From contig OX459095.1 in assembly GCA_949775045.1 (NCBI GenBank), positions 22,286,811-22,350,810 on the forward strand: 64,000 nucleotides of DNA. The letters run 5' to 3'. The position numbers and the translations under genes are program-made. How positions within the stretch are numbered: position 1 is the stretch's first letter; the number at the start of each line of letters is the position of its first letter. The stretch is from Metridium senile (taxonomy: Eukaryota; Cnidaria; Anthozoa; Actiniaria; Metridiidae). This document shows positions 12,526 to 27,500 of this stretch, piece by piece. The notes under the pieces were generated by a model that saw only the letters and a program-made list of their open reading frames with translations, was not told the DNA's origin and ran no database searches.

Positions 12526-15500
12526 ATGAATGCAGACGAGTTTAAGGTAAGTTTAAACAATGATCTTTTGAAAAAAATGTAATAACTTTTAAAATATTTC
12601 GATTTTTCTGCTAAAATGTAGTAACTTATATATAAGATGAATTCATAAACAATTTTAATTGTTAAAACTGGTGTGTCAGTATGCTAAATTTGAATTTCCA
12701 GAGGCGAACTGATCAAGTATTACAAAGGGCATCTCTTGCTCAAAAGTGTGAGGAAGTAAAGAAAATCATCGAAGAGTCCTCAACTAAAGTAAGAATACAA
12801 AAATATTTATTACTCTTTACAATGCACTATATCTCTTATCTATTACAAATTACACACAGCAAAAAAGAGAAAGTTGGCTTCCTTTCATTATTATCCATTC
12901 AACAAATAAATATGCAGGTTTGAAAATTTGTAAATATCCGGTGTCGAATGGACCGGACTTTACCAGTTTGATTTAAAAGTTGGAGATTTTCGAAAAATGA
13001 ACAACCTCAAAGACCTCAAAGCTTTTTCCTCAATTTTCAAAAATATTTTTAGGAATTTTGATTTTCATGTGAATTTCCACCCGGAATTACCGATTTTTTT
13101 TTTGCTTGAATATAGCTTCCTATATATCATTATTGTTTCCTGCATGTATGATTTTTGATCATTTTTGTTTCCTGAATTTTAGGAATTTTGATTTCCATGT
13201 GAATTTCCACCTGGAATTTTTTTTGGTTGAATGCAATGCATCCTATATATCATCTTTCTTTCCTGGATGTATGAAGCTCATTTGTGTGCTATAGATGAAA
13301 ATACAATTAATTTAATACACTGACTATCAAAAAGATCCAGCCTGTCTGAAAATTAGGCTACTCTATACGTCCAAAGCCTTCAATAATTATAAACCAGAAT
13401 TTTCTCTAAACCAAACATATGTTTTGGACCCAAATTTTTCCACATACATGCTTTGTAAGAAATTGAAAACTCATTTAAACTAAAAACCACTCAGGAAACC
13501 AGACAATAATAATATTGTAGTCTCAAATTATTACTATAAACCTTATTAATTTGGACAAAAGCTTTGTTTGAATTGAAAATACTAAGAAGATAAAGTTAAA
13601 CTATAAGTGCTTATTGTGGATGTAACAATGTATATAACATGATCACTGTACATGGCACATAGTGTAAAGGCATCATCTTGGAAGTTTCAGGCCTCAAATT
13701 ATTGCTTTTTCTTTCTATAAGCAAATTTTTGTTAAAAAAACTTGCTAAACTGGACAATTTCCTTGGACCCAGCACCGTCCAGTATTGAGGGATTTCAATC
13801 AGTGTATTACACATTTGCAATTTTATTTTATTTCATGGATGCTGTGTTTTTGCTTTAAAATCCAATATCATTTTAAAATAATTTGTTTTCTTTTATCTCA
13901 AGGAACTGCATGGATTTTTTCCTGAGCTTCTTGGAAATATCTTTGGATATGACTGCAATAGTGACTGGGGTTTGAAGTCATCTCAAAGATCAATACCATT
14001 CAATCAACTGAAGGCATTCCTATCTCCGTCAGGGCCTATGTTCACTTTAATTAACAAGCTCCAGGTCGATGGTTATTTGAAGTATGAATTCTTTATCAAA
14101 TGTCTGCCAGTAAGTCCTCCTATTATTAGTGCTTTTTAATAGATACAACATACACTTCACTCCGATGAAGGGCTAAAGCTCTAAATGTCAGAGAAGTTAA
14201 GTCAACATTTTTTAAGGTGTTACAAATTTCATTATATTACCTATCATTTATATCAAACACTGACGCAGACTATACTAGTTTACTCGCTAGTTTCCATTGA
14301 TACAATATACATACATACAAACATGTACAAACTTTATTTAACGTGGGTAAACAAATCCAGTACATTACAGTGACTGGTTTCCAATATAAAAATCATTGAT
14401 ATTAGCAGTGTCATATTAGCATATTTTCTTTATGTGAATTTTATAGTGGTGAGTCATAAATGAGCCATTGTAAAGCACATACAGAACTAACACAAACATT
14501 GTTTATTACTTATTAAAACATTAAAACATTTAGGTTTGTTTTCTTTTTCATATTTGACTAAAAATTCAAAGTTAAGATTAAACCTGACCAAGAAAATTCA
14601 AAGTAAAACTTATACAAATTAGGATGATTGTGTGTCAAGAATTATAACACTCATCACAGTTATGTTTTATGAATTATTACTATCGAAATCACTAGAGTGG
14701 TAAAATCCTTGTTTAAAATTCTGTCTCGTTTTTGTACCATTTTTGTACCATGCTTCTGGCCAATCATTTTGCTCAAAATTGGTCATGTGGTATATAAAAA
14801 AACACCCCCAAGGCCACAATTTCAACTGACATTTAACCAATCTAGTGATTTTCATAGTAATAAGTTTTCATTATTTCTATAAATGTTTTTTAACATTATT
14901 AGTCGGGCTAGAGGGCCCAACTCTAGGTTTACCTTTTAGTCAATCTATGTATGTATGTATCTATCTATCTGTCATGTCGCGTATAGGCCCCATGATGCTT
15001 TGGGAACGAACATAGGAAGCCCAACTTAGAATTGCTTAGCCTCTGTTTTGATTTTATGACTAGCCCGACTTCACGCTCCTAGAGCATCTAGTTTAGAACT
15101 TAAATCACTAATTTATTGTGGGTTTTTTTACAGCTTCCAACACAGAACTCTCTCAAAGATGGCAACATTCCCCTGTTGTACCATAACAAGATCCAGATGT
15201 CAAATGTTGCAAGTACTAGCTCACCCAGAGTTGTTCTGCTTAGTATCCTTGTTTATGAATTACTCTGCATTTTTTTTGTACAACTATTAGCTAATATTAT
15301 TATAGATGATGATTATGATGATGACGATAATGATAGTGATGATGATGATGACCATGATGATGATGATGATGATGATGACCCTGATGATGATTGTAATGAT
15401 GACCATGGTTTTTGATAAAAAATGTTAATTATGGTCACCATGATGCAATAAATGATATTATGATGAGGATGGTGATGATGTTATGATGAGGATGGTGATG

Positions 15501-18500
15501 ATGTTATGATGAGGATGGTGATGATGTTATGATGAGGATGGTGATGATGTTATGATGAGGATGGTGATGATGTTATGATGAGGATGGTGATGATGTTATG
15601 ATGAGGATGGTGATGATGTTATGATGAGGATGGTGATGATGTTATGATGAGGATGGTGAAGATGTTTGTGATGAGGATGGTGATGATATTATGATGATGA
15701 TGGTGATGATGTTATGATGAGGATGGTGATGATGTTATGATGAGGATGGTGATGATGTTATGATGAGGATGGTGATGATGTTATGATGAGGATGGTGATG
15801 ATGTTATGATGAGGATGGTGATGATGTTATGATGAGGATGGTGAAGATGTTTGTGATGAGGATGATGATGATGTTTGTGATGAGGATGATGATATCAATT
15901 TTAACAATGGTCAATCAATCAATCAATCTTTATTTGGGTAAATATAATTTATATGATAGGTACGAATAATAAAATGATAATAATAATAATAATAATATAT
16001 TTCCCTCTTGTTTTTTAATAATTTTTTGTAATAAGATAATTGTTTTTTTCTACAAATTATAAATCTATTTATTTATTTCTGACAATTTATCAATGCCAAT
16101 TCTTAACATTATCTCAGATGCATTTGAATATTACATGTTTCATTTTGCCTACTACATTATCTATCAACAAAACACCAACAGGGTACAATAAAACTTTCTT
16201 TTATCTTTGTCTTAAACAATTATCAATCAATATACCAATCAATCAATCAAACAAACAATCCATCAATCAATTTATATTCAATAAATAATTCAAGCAAGTA
16301 ATCAATCCATCATTCAATCAATCAATCAATCAATTTATCAATAAATAGATAATTCAAGCAAGTAATCAATCAATCATTCATTCATTCATTCAATCAATCA
16401 ATCAATCAAGCAAGCAAGCAATCCATCAATCAATTTATTGGTCAAATTTTAGATCATTCAATCAATCAATCAATCAATTTATCAATAAATAGATAATTCA
16501 AGCAAGTAATCAATCAATCATTCATTCATTCAATCAATCAATCAAGCAAGCAAGCAAGCAAGCAATCCATCAATCAATTTATTGGTCAAATTTTAGATAA
16601 TTCAAGCAAGTAATCAATCCATCATTCAATCAATCAATCAATCAATTTATCAATAAATAGATAATTCAAGCAAGTAATCAATCAATCATTCATTCATTCA
16701 ATCAATCAATCAATCAAGCAAGCAAGCAAGCAATCCATCAATCAATTTATTGGTCAAATTTTAGATAATTCAAGCAAGTAATCAATCCATCATTCAATCA
16801 AACAATTAATCAATCCATCAATCAATTTATCAATAAATAGATAATTCAAGAAATCAAACAATCTATCATTCCATCAATGCAACCCAACAATAAAAATCAA
16901 TCTGAATCAATCAATCAATCAATACATCCATCAATCAATCAATTTATCACTGAATAAATAATTCAAGCAAGCAATCAATCAATCATTCAATCAGCCACTC
17001 CATCAGTGAATTTATGAATAAATATATAATTCAAGCAATCAATCAATCCATCATTCAATCAGCCACTCCATCAGTGAATTTATGAATAAATATATAATTC
17101 AAGCAATCAATCAATCCATCATTCAATCAGCCAATCCATCAGTGAATTTATGAATAAATATATAATTCAAGCAAGCAAGCAATCAATCATTCAATCAGCC
17201 ACTCCATCAGTGAATTTATGAATAAATATATAATTCAAGCAATCAATCAATCCATCATTCAATCAGCCAATCCATCAGTGAATTTATGAATAAATATATA
17301 ATTCAAGCAATCAATCAATCCATCATTCAATCAGCCATTCAATCTTCATTGCTCTTTGAGTCTAATGTATAATTTGCATGAGAATCTGTTTACTATGTAG
17401 GATGAAGAAATATATTTGCAAGAAAATTGACATTACAATTGTGAATACCAAACAATTGATCACATGCAATGCAACTGGGAGGAAGATGTGAATTATAACA
17501 CCTAGAGTTTTCTGTATTATAAGCAACAATTCTTTTTGTTTACATGTCATCTAAAATGTCATCTGAATTATTGTGAGCTATCTTCCATAAAATCAACATG
17601 TATTTTACTGCCATTACAGCTATAGCTTGCAAAACAGACGTTCTTTCGGGTTTAGGGGGAAAATTGGGTTTTGGGCCTCCTGTGTTCAACGGGTGGGCAT
17701 TTTGGGCTAAGCTCCATATTTTGCGTGGTCATTAAATTAACACAGGAAGCCCAAGATCCTAAATTTTCCAAAAAGCCCAAAGAACGCCTGCTCTGCAGGC
17801 TTTTACAACTACAAACTTTGGCAAAACTGTTGGCACAAATACTACAAAATCATGTGTGTACATCGTACTGATATTATCTCTTTATCAGGCATCTCAAGAT
17901 GTTAACTGGCAGAATGAATCAACTTTTGTTTACCTGTCAATCTTGGAAGATTATCTGAACTACTTCTTACCTACTTTACCACAAGCAAATAGTGGTTCAA
18001 CAGTGCCTGGTCCATCAAACACACAGAATACACCATGGTAAACTATGATGGTGGTGATGATGATGATAATGATGATGATGATCAAATGAAATCAGATTTG
18101 ATGACGGTGGTGGTGGTGGTGGTAATGATGATGGTGATGAATTAAGGTGATGATGATGATGATGATAGTGATGATGATAGTGAATCAAGGTGATGACAAT
18201 GGTGGAGGTGGTAATGATGATGGGGATGAATTATGGTGATGATGATGATGATAGTGATGATGATGATGATAATGAATTATGGTGATGACAATGGTGGTGG
18301 TGGTAATGATGATGGTTATTAATGATGATGATGATGATGATAGTGATGATGATGATGATAATGAATTATGGTGATGACAATGGTGGTGGTGGTAATGATG
18401 ATTGTGATGAATTATGATGATGATGATGATGATGATAATAGTGATGATGATAATGAATGATGATGATGATGATAATAGTGATGATGATAATGAATTATGG

Positions 18501-21500
18501 TGATGACAATGGTGGTGGTGGTAATGATGATGGTTATTAATGATGATGATGATGATGATAGTGATGATGATGATGATAATGAATTATGGTGATGGCAATG
18601 GTGGTGGTGGTAATGATGATTGTGATGAATTATGATGATGATGATGATGATGATAATAGTGATGATGATAATGAATGATGATGATGATGATGATGATAAT
18701 AGTGATGATGATAATGAATTATGGTGATGACAATGGTGGTGGTGGTAATGATGATTGTGATGAATTATGATGATGATGATGATGATGATAATAGTGATGA
18801 TGATAATGAATGATGATGATGATGATGATGATAATAGTGATGATGATAATGAATTATGGTGATGACAATGGTGGTGGTGGTAATGATGATTGTGATGAAT
18901 TATGATGATGATGATGATGATGATAATAGTGATGATGATAATGAATGATGATGATGATGATAATAGTGATGATGATAATGAATTATGGTGATGACAATGG
19001 TGGTGGTGGTAATGATGATGATAATGAATTTTGGTGATGACAATGGTGGTGGTGGTAATGATGATGGTGATGAATTATGGTGATGACAATGGTGGTGGTG
19101 GTAATGATGATGGTGATGAATTATGATGATGATGATAAGAATGATGATATTGTTCACCCAACAAAGAATATGGTACATCATGGTTAAGGATATACAGGAC
19201 ACAATTCACCTCAAAGTACACGTTTTTTCAAAAACAAACTAAATCAAACAACAGATTGAAATCCACAACCTTATAAAAAATTGAGTTCAAAAATATTTTT
19301 TGCAAAGAAGATATAAATAAAAAAGCATTTTTGATAGTCTAATGAATGCATTGGAATATTGACAGGAGCTGTCAAAATTTGTTATCTTAGAGGTCACGAC
19401 CACATGGTATCATGTTGTTACAGCGAAAACAAACTGAACAAAATAAGCTAAAACCAAACTAAACTGCAACAACATACAAAGTTTTTGATATTTATTTTGA
19501 TAATTCATCATTCTACTAGTTTTCAGAGTTTTTAGAGTTCTAGATCATCTTAGTTATGTTACGATCAGTCAAGGATCACATTTCTTACGTGACGCATATT
19601 GACTTACAAAGCCTAAACTTGTCAACATCGAATAAATAATCTTTTAATCCTATTAAAACAAAACTACAAATTTCTCAGTAGTAGAATTTGATAAAATGTA
19701 CAACTTTAAAAGGTTTATTTGCAGAGATTTTCCGACCAATTAACGCGAAAATCGTTATGATGTTTCAAAGTGTGCCTGCGTTTGTTCTTTTTCGTTTTCT
19801 TTCGTCAGATATGTAGGTTGAACTTAAAAAATCAATTTAAAAATAACGAAGCGCCAAAAGACAAATCGCAGGCACACTTTAATAGATCAATATATGTACA
19901 ATAATAAGGTCAAAAAATTTGATCCGTTCACATTAACACTTCTGCAAATAAACATCTCGCGCTAAGACAACACTCTCTTAGGCCCCATTCGCACTAGAAC
20001 AAATTTTGTTTGTTTTACCGAAAAATCTGTCATCGACGAGGTAGGAACAGTGCGAATGATATTTTTGTGTTGGGACAAAATTTGTCGCTGCCAACCAAAC
20101 TTCAAATACGCCGCTGTCCTGCTCTAAAGGCCACCAAACTTTGTAAAAATGTCAATTTTGACAGGTTTGGTAATTATCACTTCAACGTGTGTTTTCAAAG
20201 TCAACAAAACCACACACTCGATCAATCGAACAGAGACGAATCCGTGGTATTAGCCGTGGTATTATCGTGATTTGTACGGGGAAATGTTCTATTTTTCAAT
20301 AACAATTAATACTGTAGTCAAATAGCTGAATCTGCTCCAAACTGAGACGCTAAAATGTACCTATCAAGTGACACTTGGTTGACGTTTGCGATCGGCCTAA
20401 TATTATAGTGCGAATACAGTTTCCAAACCAAAATTTGGTTGAGACAAACTTTGGTATGAATTTTGGTTGAGCCAAACAAACTTTGGCAGGCTAGTGCGAA
20501 TGGGGCCTTACTATATGCCCGATTTCTCCAAAACTAATAAATTTTATTTAAAACTTCAACTAAATATGTAATCTTTATCATTTTTAAAAGCTTTCAGGAA
20601 ATGTATACTTTGTAGGGAAATTAATGTCAAGTAAACGCGTTAAGAGCCTTTTAAAAAAACGTCCCGATAGTGTCCTGTATATCCTTAACTAGTTGATGAT
20701 CATGAGGTAATGCTGATGATGGATTGTGGTGATGATCGATGATGATGATGATGATGACAATGATGTGGGGAAAATGGCATCCATCTGGAAAATGTCAATT
20801 TATTGAAGAAACTAAATACTTTATTTTCTGTAAGGTTTGGCACAATAAACAGAGTGCCACCAAACCAGACTCAGTTCACAGGGTTAATACGTGCATCAGC
20901 ATCAGGTCATTCACCTCTTGCAATGCAAGGTCATAGTGTTTATGATCACAGTACAGGAGATATATGGCGATCTGAGACATTCATACAGGTACCTATTCCT
21001 CCCAGTATTGATATTAGACAATTTTATTTTTGACTGAATAAATAATAATAATATGTCATGTGAAACACAGATGTTAGCATGTTATCATAATGTTTAAGCC
21101 TCAGTCAAACGGCAATGATAGTTCATGATAGTTGATGATAGTTCCAACTATCATGTGCGTTTGATCACCAACTATCATGCACTATCATAGACTATCATCG
21201 ACTATCATAGAGTTTGAACATGCTCAAATTTCACATGATAGTCGATGATAGTTTTTGCCGTTTGACCGCTCGTACAGGATAGTTGATGATAGTTGAGGCG
21301 CCTTCAACTATCATCAACTATCATAGCCGTTTGACCTCTCAGCAACTTGTCTCACGACTGAGTGAAGTGAAGTGAAGTTGCTGATTATGACATGGCATTT
21401 ACTAAGTTGATACCTGTTGCCTATCTACTTCGCACCCTGTGGTGTATAAGGCTTCAGCAAATCGTTTCCAACATTCTCAGTCTTACTAACTTGTAAGCAT

Positions 21501-24500
21501 ATATTATTTCAGATACTTATAGAGTTTTGGCTGAATCAAAACACCATGGATTCAGTGACAAGAAATGTGCTCTCACATGGACAGGTAATAATGTCATGAA
21601 TTAGGCAATGACATTGATGATTATGTTGACACTTATGATCATTATAAGCCTGGGGGGACTCCCTTATAAAAGGGGGTGGGGGTCCTCGTCGTCCCTTTAA
21701 GGGTTTGAAATCATTGTTTTGTTCCCGCTTAGGGTGATCATGACGAGAATGCTCACCAGCTGAGTTTTGTGGTCCCTTTTAGGGTACAAGATCAACAACA
21801 ATGCTTCTTTTCAAATATTGATTATAATTTTAAACCCCTTTCCGGTCCATCTTAGGGGTGAAATTTCATCACTGTCATGCCCATCATGTCGAAATACAGG
21901 GGTCATTTTCAGAATTTCCGACGAGGACCCCCGTCCCCTTTTATAAGGGAGTCCCCCCCAGAATTATATAATGGTGATGGTGGTGGTGGTGGTTGTGGTG
22001 AAGAGGGTGGTGGTGGTGTTGATGGTGGTGGTGATAATGGTGGTGGTGGTGGTAATGGTGGTAATGGTGGTGGTGGTGGTGATGGTAATGGTGGTGGTGG
22101 TGGTGGTGGTGATTATGGTGGTGGTAGTGATGGTGATTAATTATAATGGTCATGGCGGCAGCAGAAGAAATTGAAGATGATAATAATTTGTGGTGTTTGC
22201 ATTCATGATGATGATGATGATGATGGTGATTAGGCTAGCAAGACTAAGGTGTATTTAAGGCTCATTAAAAAGCTTTCAAGTATAGGATGAGAAAAAACTT
22301 CGCTTTTGGGTGGGGCGGGAAAGGGAGAGGGCCCTGGGAACAAGGTTGGCCAACATTCATGCCTTTGTAAATACACTTCCCTTTATTAAAACATTATTAA
22401 TATTTACATCTAGTTTCATGATTTCCAGGTGTACTTTATGCCCAGTGTTGATGTAGTACGAGCTGTGAGAATGTTGATAAAACAAATACATACATTTGTG
22501 TACAGTTCTGGTTTAGAAGCTCTCAGCCATCAAGCCATTAGTCCTCTAGATGAACTGAAAAGGTAACATCACAGAACCATAGCCTTAAAATACTCTAGAA
22601 CGTTTGATCGTTGGTCATTTTGTGTGTTAGTTTATACAGCAATGTAGTATAGGTAATGTACAGGTACAGGTCATGTGGTAAGGTGGCTGGCCCCATGAGC
22701 CCTGTTATTTAGCATTTATATATTTCAAATTTACAACTTAAGGTGTTTCCCAGTATTCAGGCACAGCTTGATTAGAGCGATTTCGAAATACGCGGTCACA
22801 GAATGTTTGTGCTCTAATCAAACACTTTAATTACCACTTGAATAGCTGTGCCTGAATGCAAAGTATATTGCATTTTTCTGAAGCTCATCGAAATCAGGAG
22901 ATATTTTAGGAAAACTGATTTCAACAATCATTGCTTTCCGTTGCCATGGAAACGCCGATCGAGTTGAAATTGACATCAATCAAAAGTTCCATCAATGTTT
23001 GATGTCTGGTGTACAATTCATTTTGATCAGACCAGGAAAAGTTTATTAATCCGCTAAATGAAAATGAGAAGTGTGGTCAATAAAAAACTTCTAGGAAACA
23101 CCTTAATCACCCATATAAACTAGACCAAATCTTACCCCTATCTCATCTACATTACCTTCTTTCAGGAATATTATCCCTCAGATGTTACAGAAGAAGTTTT
23201 ATTGTTTTCTAAGACATGGGTTTGCACACTGGCCGTTAGACCCTTCTTTTCGTGTGGTAAGTAGTTCGAAACCTTGCATTATGCGCGAAAATCACATCGG
23301 GATTCCTGTCTTGCAGAGGCTTAATTTGAAGGAAACATTGATAAATAAGAAATGTTCTTTTGATCCTGTTCCTGGAATCGTGTATTGTATGATGCACTCC
23401 ATTCCTGGCCAAGTGCGCGAGCGACGCTTTCTTGCTTCATTCTGATGCACTCTAATTCACATCATTCCTCGGCCAGTCAGCGCTCAAGAACAAAAAAAAC
23501 AAATTCTATGTGTTTTAGTAGGTACACCTAATTGCAGTAAGGTTGTCATACAAAATAGAACATTTGTCACAAAGAAAATAGAACATTTATGATTTAGTGC
23601 GAAAGGAATTAATTAAAAGACAAAAGAGAGAGTTCAGCTTGAGTGATCTTCTTTTGTCTTTTAATTAATTCCTACCGTACTAAATCACAAATGTTCTATT
23701 TTCTTTATAACAAATTTATATTTTTGTATGAGAACCTTACTGCAAGTAGGTGTATATATATATTATCTTTTATAAATCGGTGAGAACTGATGCATGCACT
23801 CTGTCCAAAGTTCAGTTATAAGTATTATCAAAAGGGATAGTCCGCGATCCAGTACCAATTAATCCTGGTTTTATTTTTCTTGGGATCATTTCCGCAGCAA
23901 ATGTTTCCGCGGCTGGGATCATTTTAGCCTGTCGACGTCTAGAGAGCCGCTACGTAGGCTAGGATCATTTTCGTGGCAGTTGAGGATCATTTCCTTAGTG
24001 GGAATCATTTCATCGGCTGTACATACACCTACCTACATTTGTACGGTTTTCTGTTTCAGATTGTAGAAACATGGCTTAGTTTTATACAACCATGGCGATA
24101 TGCTAACAGTCCTACAGTGGCTAAAACTGATGCATCAACAGTTTTCAGCCCTGAATGGTATGTTCAATAAGATTATACAACTATGGCCTTTTGAGAGTGG
24201 ATATTATTATTTACTGGGTGTGATTATCCTGTGTATGCAATTTATATTTATATTTATAAATGACAAAAGAAAGAAATCGTCCTGATTTGCATAACTTTTA
24301 ACTTGAATTTTGTTTGACCAGATTTACTTTTTTCTTGAAAATTTTAGTAAAATATGAAAGAACTGACGTTGGAATTTCATAAGTAATATACAATATTCGC
24401 GTCCAATCTGTATGAAATATACAGTTTCTCGGTTTCGTCTCGCCGTTGTATATCCCACACAGATCGGCCACTCATATTGTATATTAACTGTTTAAATCTA

Positions 24501-27500
24501 AAATGTAAAACTATCCAGAAGATTGCTATAGATAAGAATCTGTCTAGTGGATCGCACAATTTATCGTGCAGCCAGGTAAACGTTAGATGAAACCTATATG
24601 GCGCTCTTTCCATGTGAAATATGCTCAGTTGTACCATAAATCATATTCAACGCATATAGCCGTTTTTTCCCGAAATGGTAATGATAATGATGGAAAATTA
24701 TTCAGTCTTTGGCGTATCGCGTCTTTATTAATTGCAAGTTTAAAGCATGTTTATACTTTATTTTTCTTTCTTGAGTCTAATCTAATAATATTTTCTCTTC
24801 TTCTTCTTCTTCAAGGTGTCCTTTCATCCATGATAATTTCCCTTTCTTCTCGGTAATTGTTCAAGAGTTTGTACTTCGAGCTCTCAAACTTGACCTGTAT
24901 TCATCCAAGGACGCGTATATTCTTTTGAGGGTTACTAAGGTGACACAACAATTTGTTTATTTGCTTGTTTTTGTTATTGTTTGTTTATTTGCTGGTGTGC
25001 TGGTGTGTTTGTTTATCTGTTTGCCCGTCCGTTCATATTTTTGTTCGCAGTCGTTTGTTTGTTTGTTTGTTTGTTTGTTTGTTTGTTTGTTTGTTTGTTT
25101 GTTTGTTTGTTTGTTTGTTTGTTTGTTTGTTTGTTTGTTTGTTTGTTTGTTTGTTTGTTAGTTTGTTTGTTTGTTTGTTCGTTTGTTCGTTTGTTCGTTT
25201 GTTTGTTTGTTTGTTTGTTCGTTCGTTCGCTCGTTGGTTCGTTCGTTCGTTCGTTCGTTCGTTCGTTCGTTCGTTCGTTCGTTCGTTTGTTTGTTCGTTC
25301 GTTTGTTTGTTAGTTTTTGTAGTGGTTTCTCCGCCTGTATATCTATCTATTCATGTGTGCGTATTTGTTTGCTTGCTCGTTTACTGAGTTGTTTGCTTAT
25401 GATGGAAGTTTCACGTTTGTTTATTTATGTGTTTTCCTACTTGCGCAAGCAGTGTTTATTTTCTCATTCATGTTTTTCTTCATTTCTTCATAAGGTACTT
25501 GCTCAAGAAGATTTGATGGATGTAATTGAAAGAGGTGAGTTTTAGAAGGACATACTTTTAAACTAAATGCCTGAGCAAACGGCTTCAACATTTGCTTCAA
25601 CATCCGTTCGATTTTGTTGAATGGCAATGTTGAAGCCGTTTGCTACCCCTTTCAACATTGTTGAAACTTGTTGAATCGATGTTGAATTGATGTTGAAATA
25701 ATTTAAAGGCCCAGGTAAACGGCTTCAACATTGCCATTCAACAAAATCGAACGATTGATGTAGCAAATGTTTAGCCGTTCGCCCGGGCCTTAACACAAAT
25801 AACTGATAACATGCTACATATCCTGCTTTTTCTTTTTGGATACCCTACAAAGATATCGCGCAATTCTAAATATATACTTTAATACCCTAAAAGATAACAA
25901 TTTTTACTTCTAAGAGATACGATAAACCGATACACGATACTTCTAAACCAGAGTCCACCCCCAAATTAACTTCATTTTACATGTTTTTTCAGGCGAACAA
26001 CTTCTGTCTGAAAGCCCCAAGAATGGTTTACGAGGTTCAGGATCGAGTATAAGTGTAAATGTAGGATCCTCTATAAGAGCTAACTATATGGACCTTGAAG
26101 GACATGCGTACAATTATGTACTAGAAGAGAAGGTATTACGCTGCCGTACATTACCTAAGCAAATTATATTAGGGTTTTCCGATTTACCGGCACAAAGGCA
26201 GATTTAGCACTAATAGTGCCAGATGATAGTACCAATGTTAATTTGTCATTACTTCTGCAATGTTTATTGTTTTTATTCTTACTCTGAAAATGTAATATTT
26301 TGAACATATGCAACTCCTAGAAATTCTAATAACGGTAAACATGCACGTATGCTTATTAGTATCTGGTACTATTAGTACCAAAGTCGTTAAATCAGAAAAC
26401 CCTATTCCTTTATCAATATTATCATTAACAGCGTTTTCCAGGGTGGCCAAGGGAAGGGAGGTCGGGATCACGTGTAACGTATTGAACTGGAATGAATCAC
26501 GCACTGAACATTCTCATTTTCACGAATCATATACATCTATTTTAGTTCAAATAACACGTCACTCGTTAACCATTGGCCACGCTGGGTTTTAGCTGATCTG
26601 GTCCACATTGTCACCAACATGTCATCAGTCATCATTATCACCATTATCATCATTGAAATCACCATTATCAACGTCAATATGATTAAAATTGATCCCAACA
26701 TGGCGACAGCACTATTATGATCGCCATCGGTCATCATTGGAATCATTATCATGACTATTATCATCATCATCATTATCATATCATCATCATCATCATCATC
26801 AGTTATTATCATCAGTTATCATTATCATCAATCGTAATCATATCATCATCATCAGTTTTCATTATCTGTTATCTTCATCATCAGTTATCATCTGTTATCA
26901 TCATCTGTTATCATCATCATCATCATCAGTTATCATCATCATCAACATGATCATATTATCCACATCATATGGTTTGCATAAAAGTCGAGGTAATACTATC
27001 ACACTGATCTTAATGCTGCATGTGATTTCAGCTGCAACGTCTTGTATGTAATATATCTACCGCCATTGCAAGCATCAAGCATCCAAAAGGAAACCAGAAC
27101 TCACAAACTCAGGCCTCTATGGGTTGGTTTAAGACCCTGTTATCTGGTGAATTCTTGGATAGTGATTACAACGAGAATAGAGATACTGACAAAGTGATAT
27201 CATATCTTGAACAGTCTTATCAGTTCCTTACAGCTATCGCTAAGGTAAGACAGTTGCACAGAGTTGCTCAAATAACTACGAGTAACAAAGACGGCTCTCT
27301 GGGGGAAGGTGCGAAAGGACCTCTCCCTCAAAGGCTCGTCCAATTACAGCGTATCACTCGTAAAATATCCAGCTTTAGTATATACACAAGACACAACCTC
27401 ATAAGAACGCGCGCTCTCATTGGTTCGCTATCTCGGGATATCTACCGCTGAAGCTCGTGCGTCTTGTCACGCTTTGTAATATTATCCAATCAATTTTTAT

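Noticed and set aside
18900..19202. His-rich minus-strand frame and the Gly- or Val-rich frames at 21877-22174
   Set aside because: Trinucleotide repeat artefacts.
24925..25545. Plus-strand frames rich in Cys-Leu-Phe-Val and Arg-Ser-Phe-Val
   Set aside because: Products of the (GTTT)n/(GTTC)n microsatellite inside SMPD4 intron 12; only 25495-25534 is a real exon.
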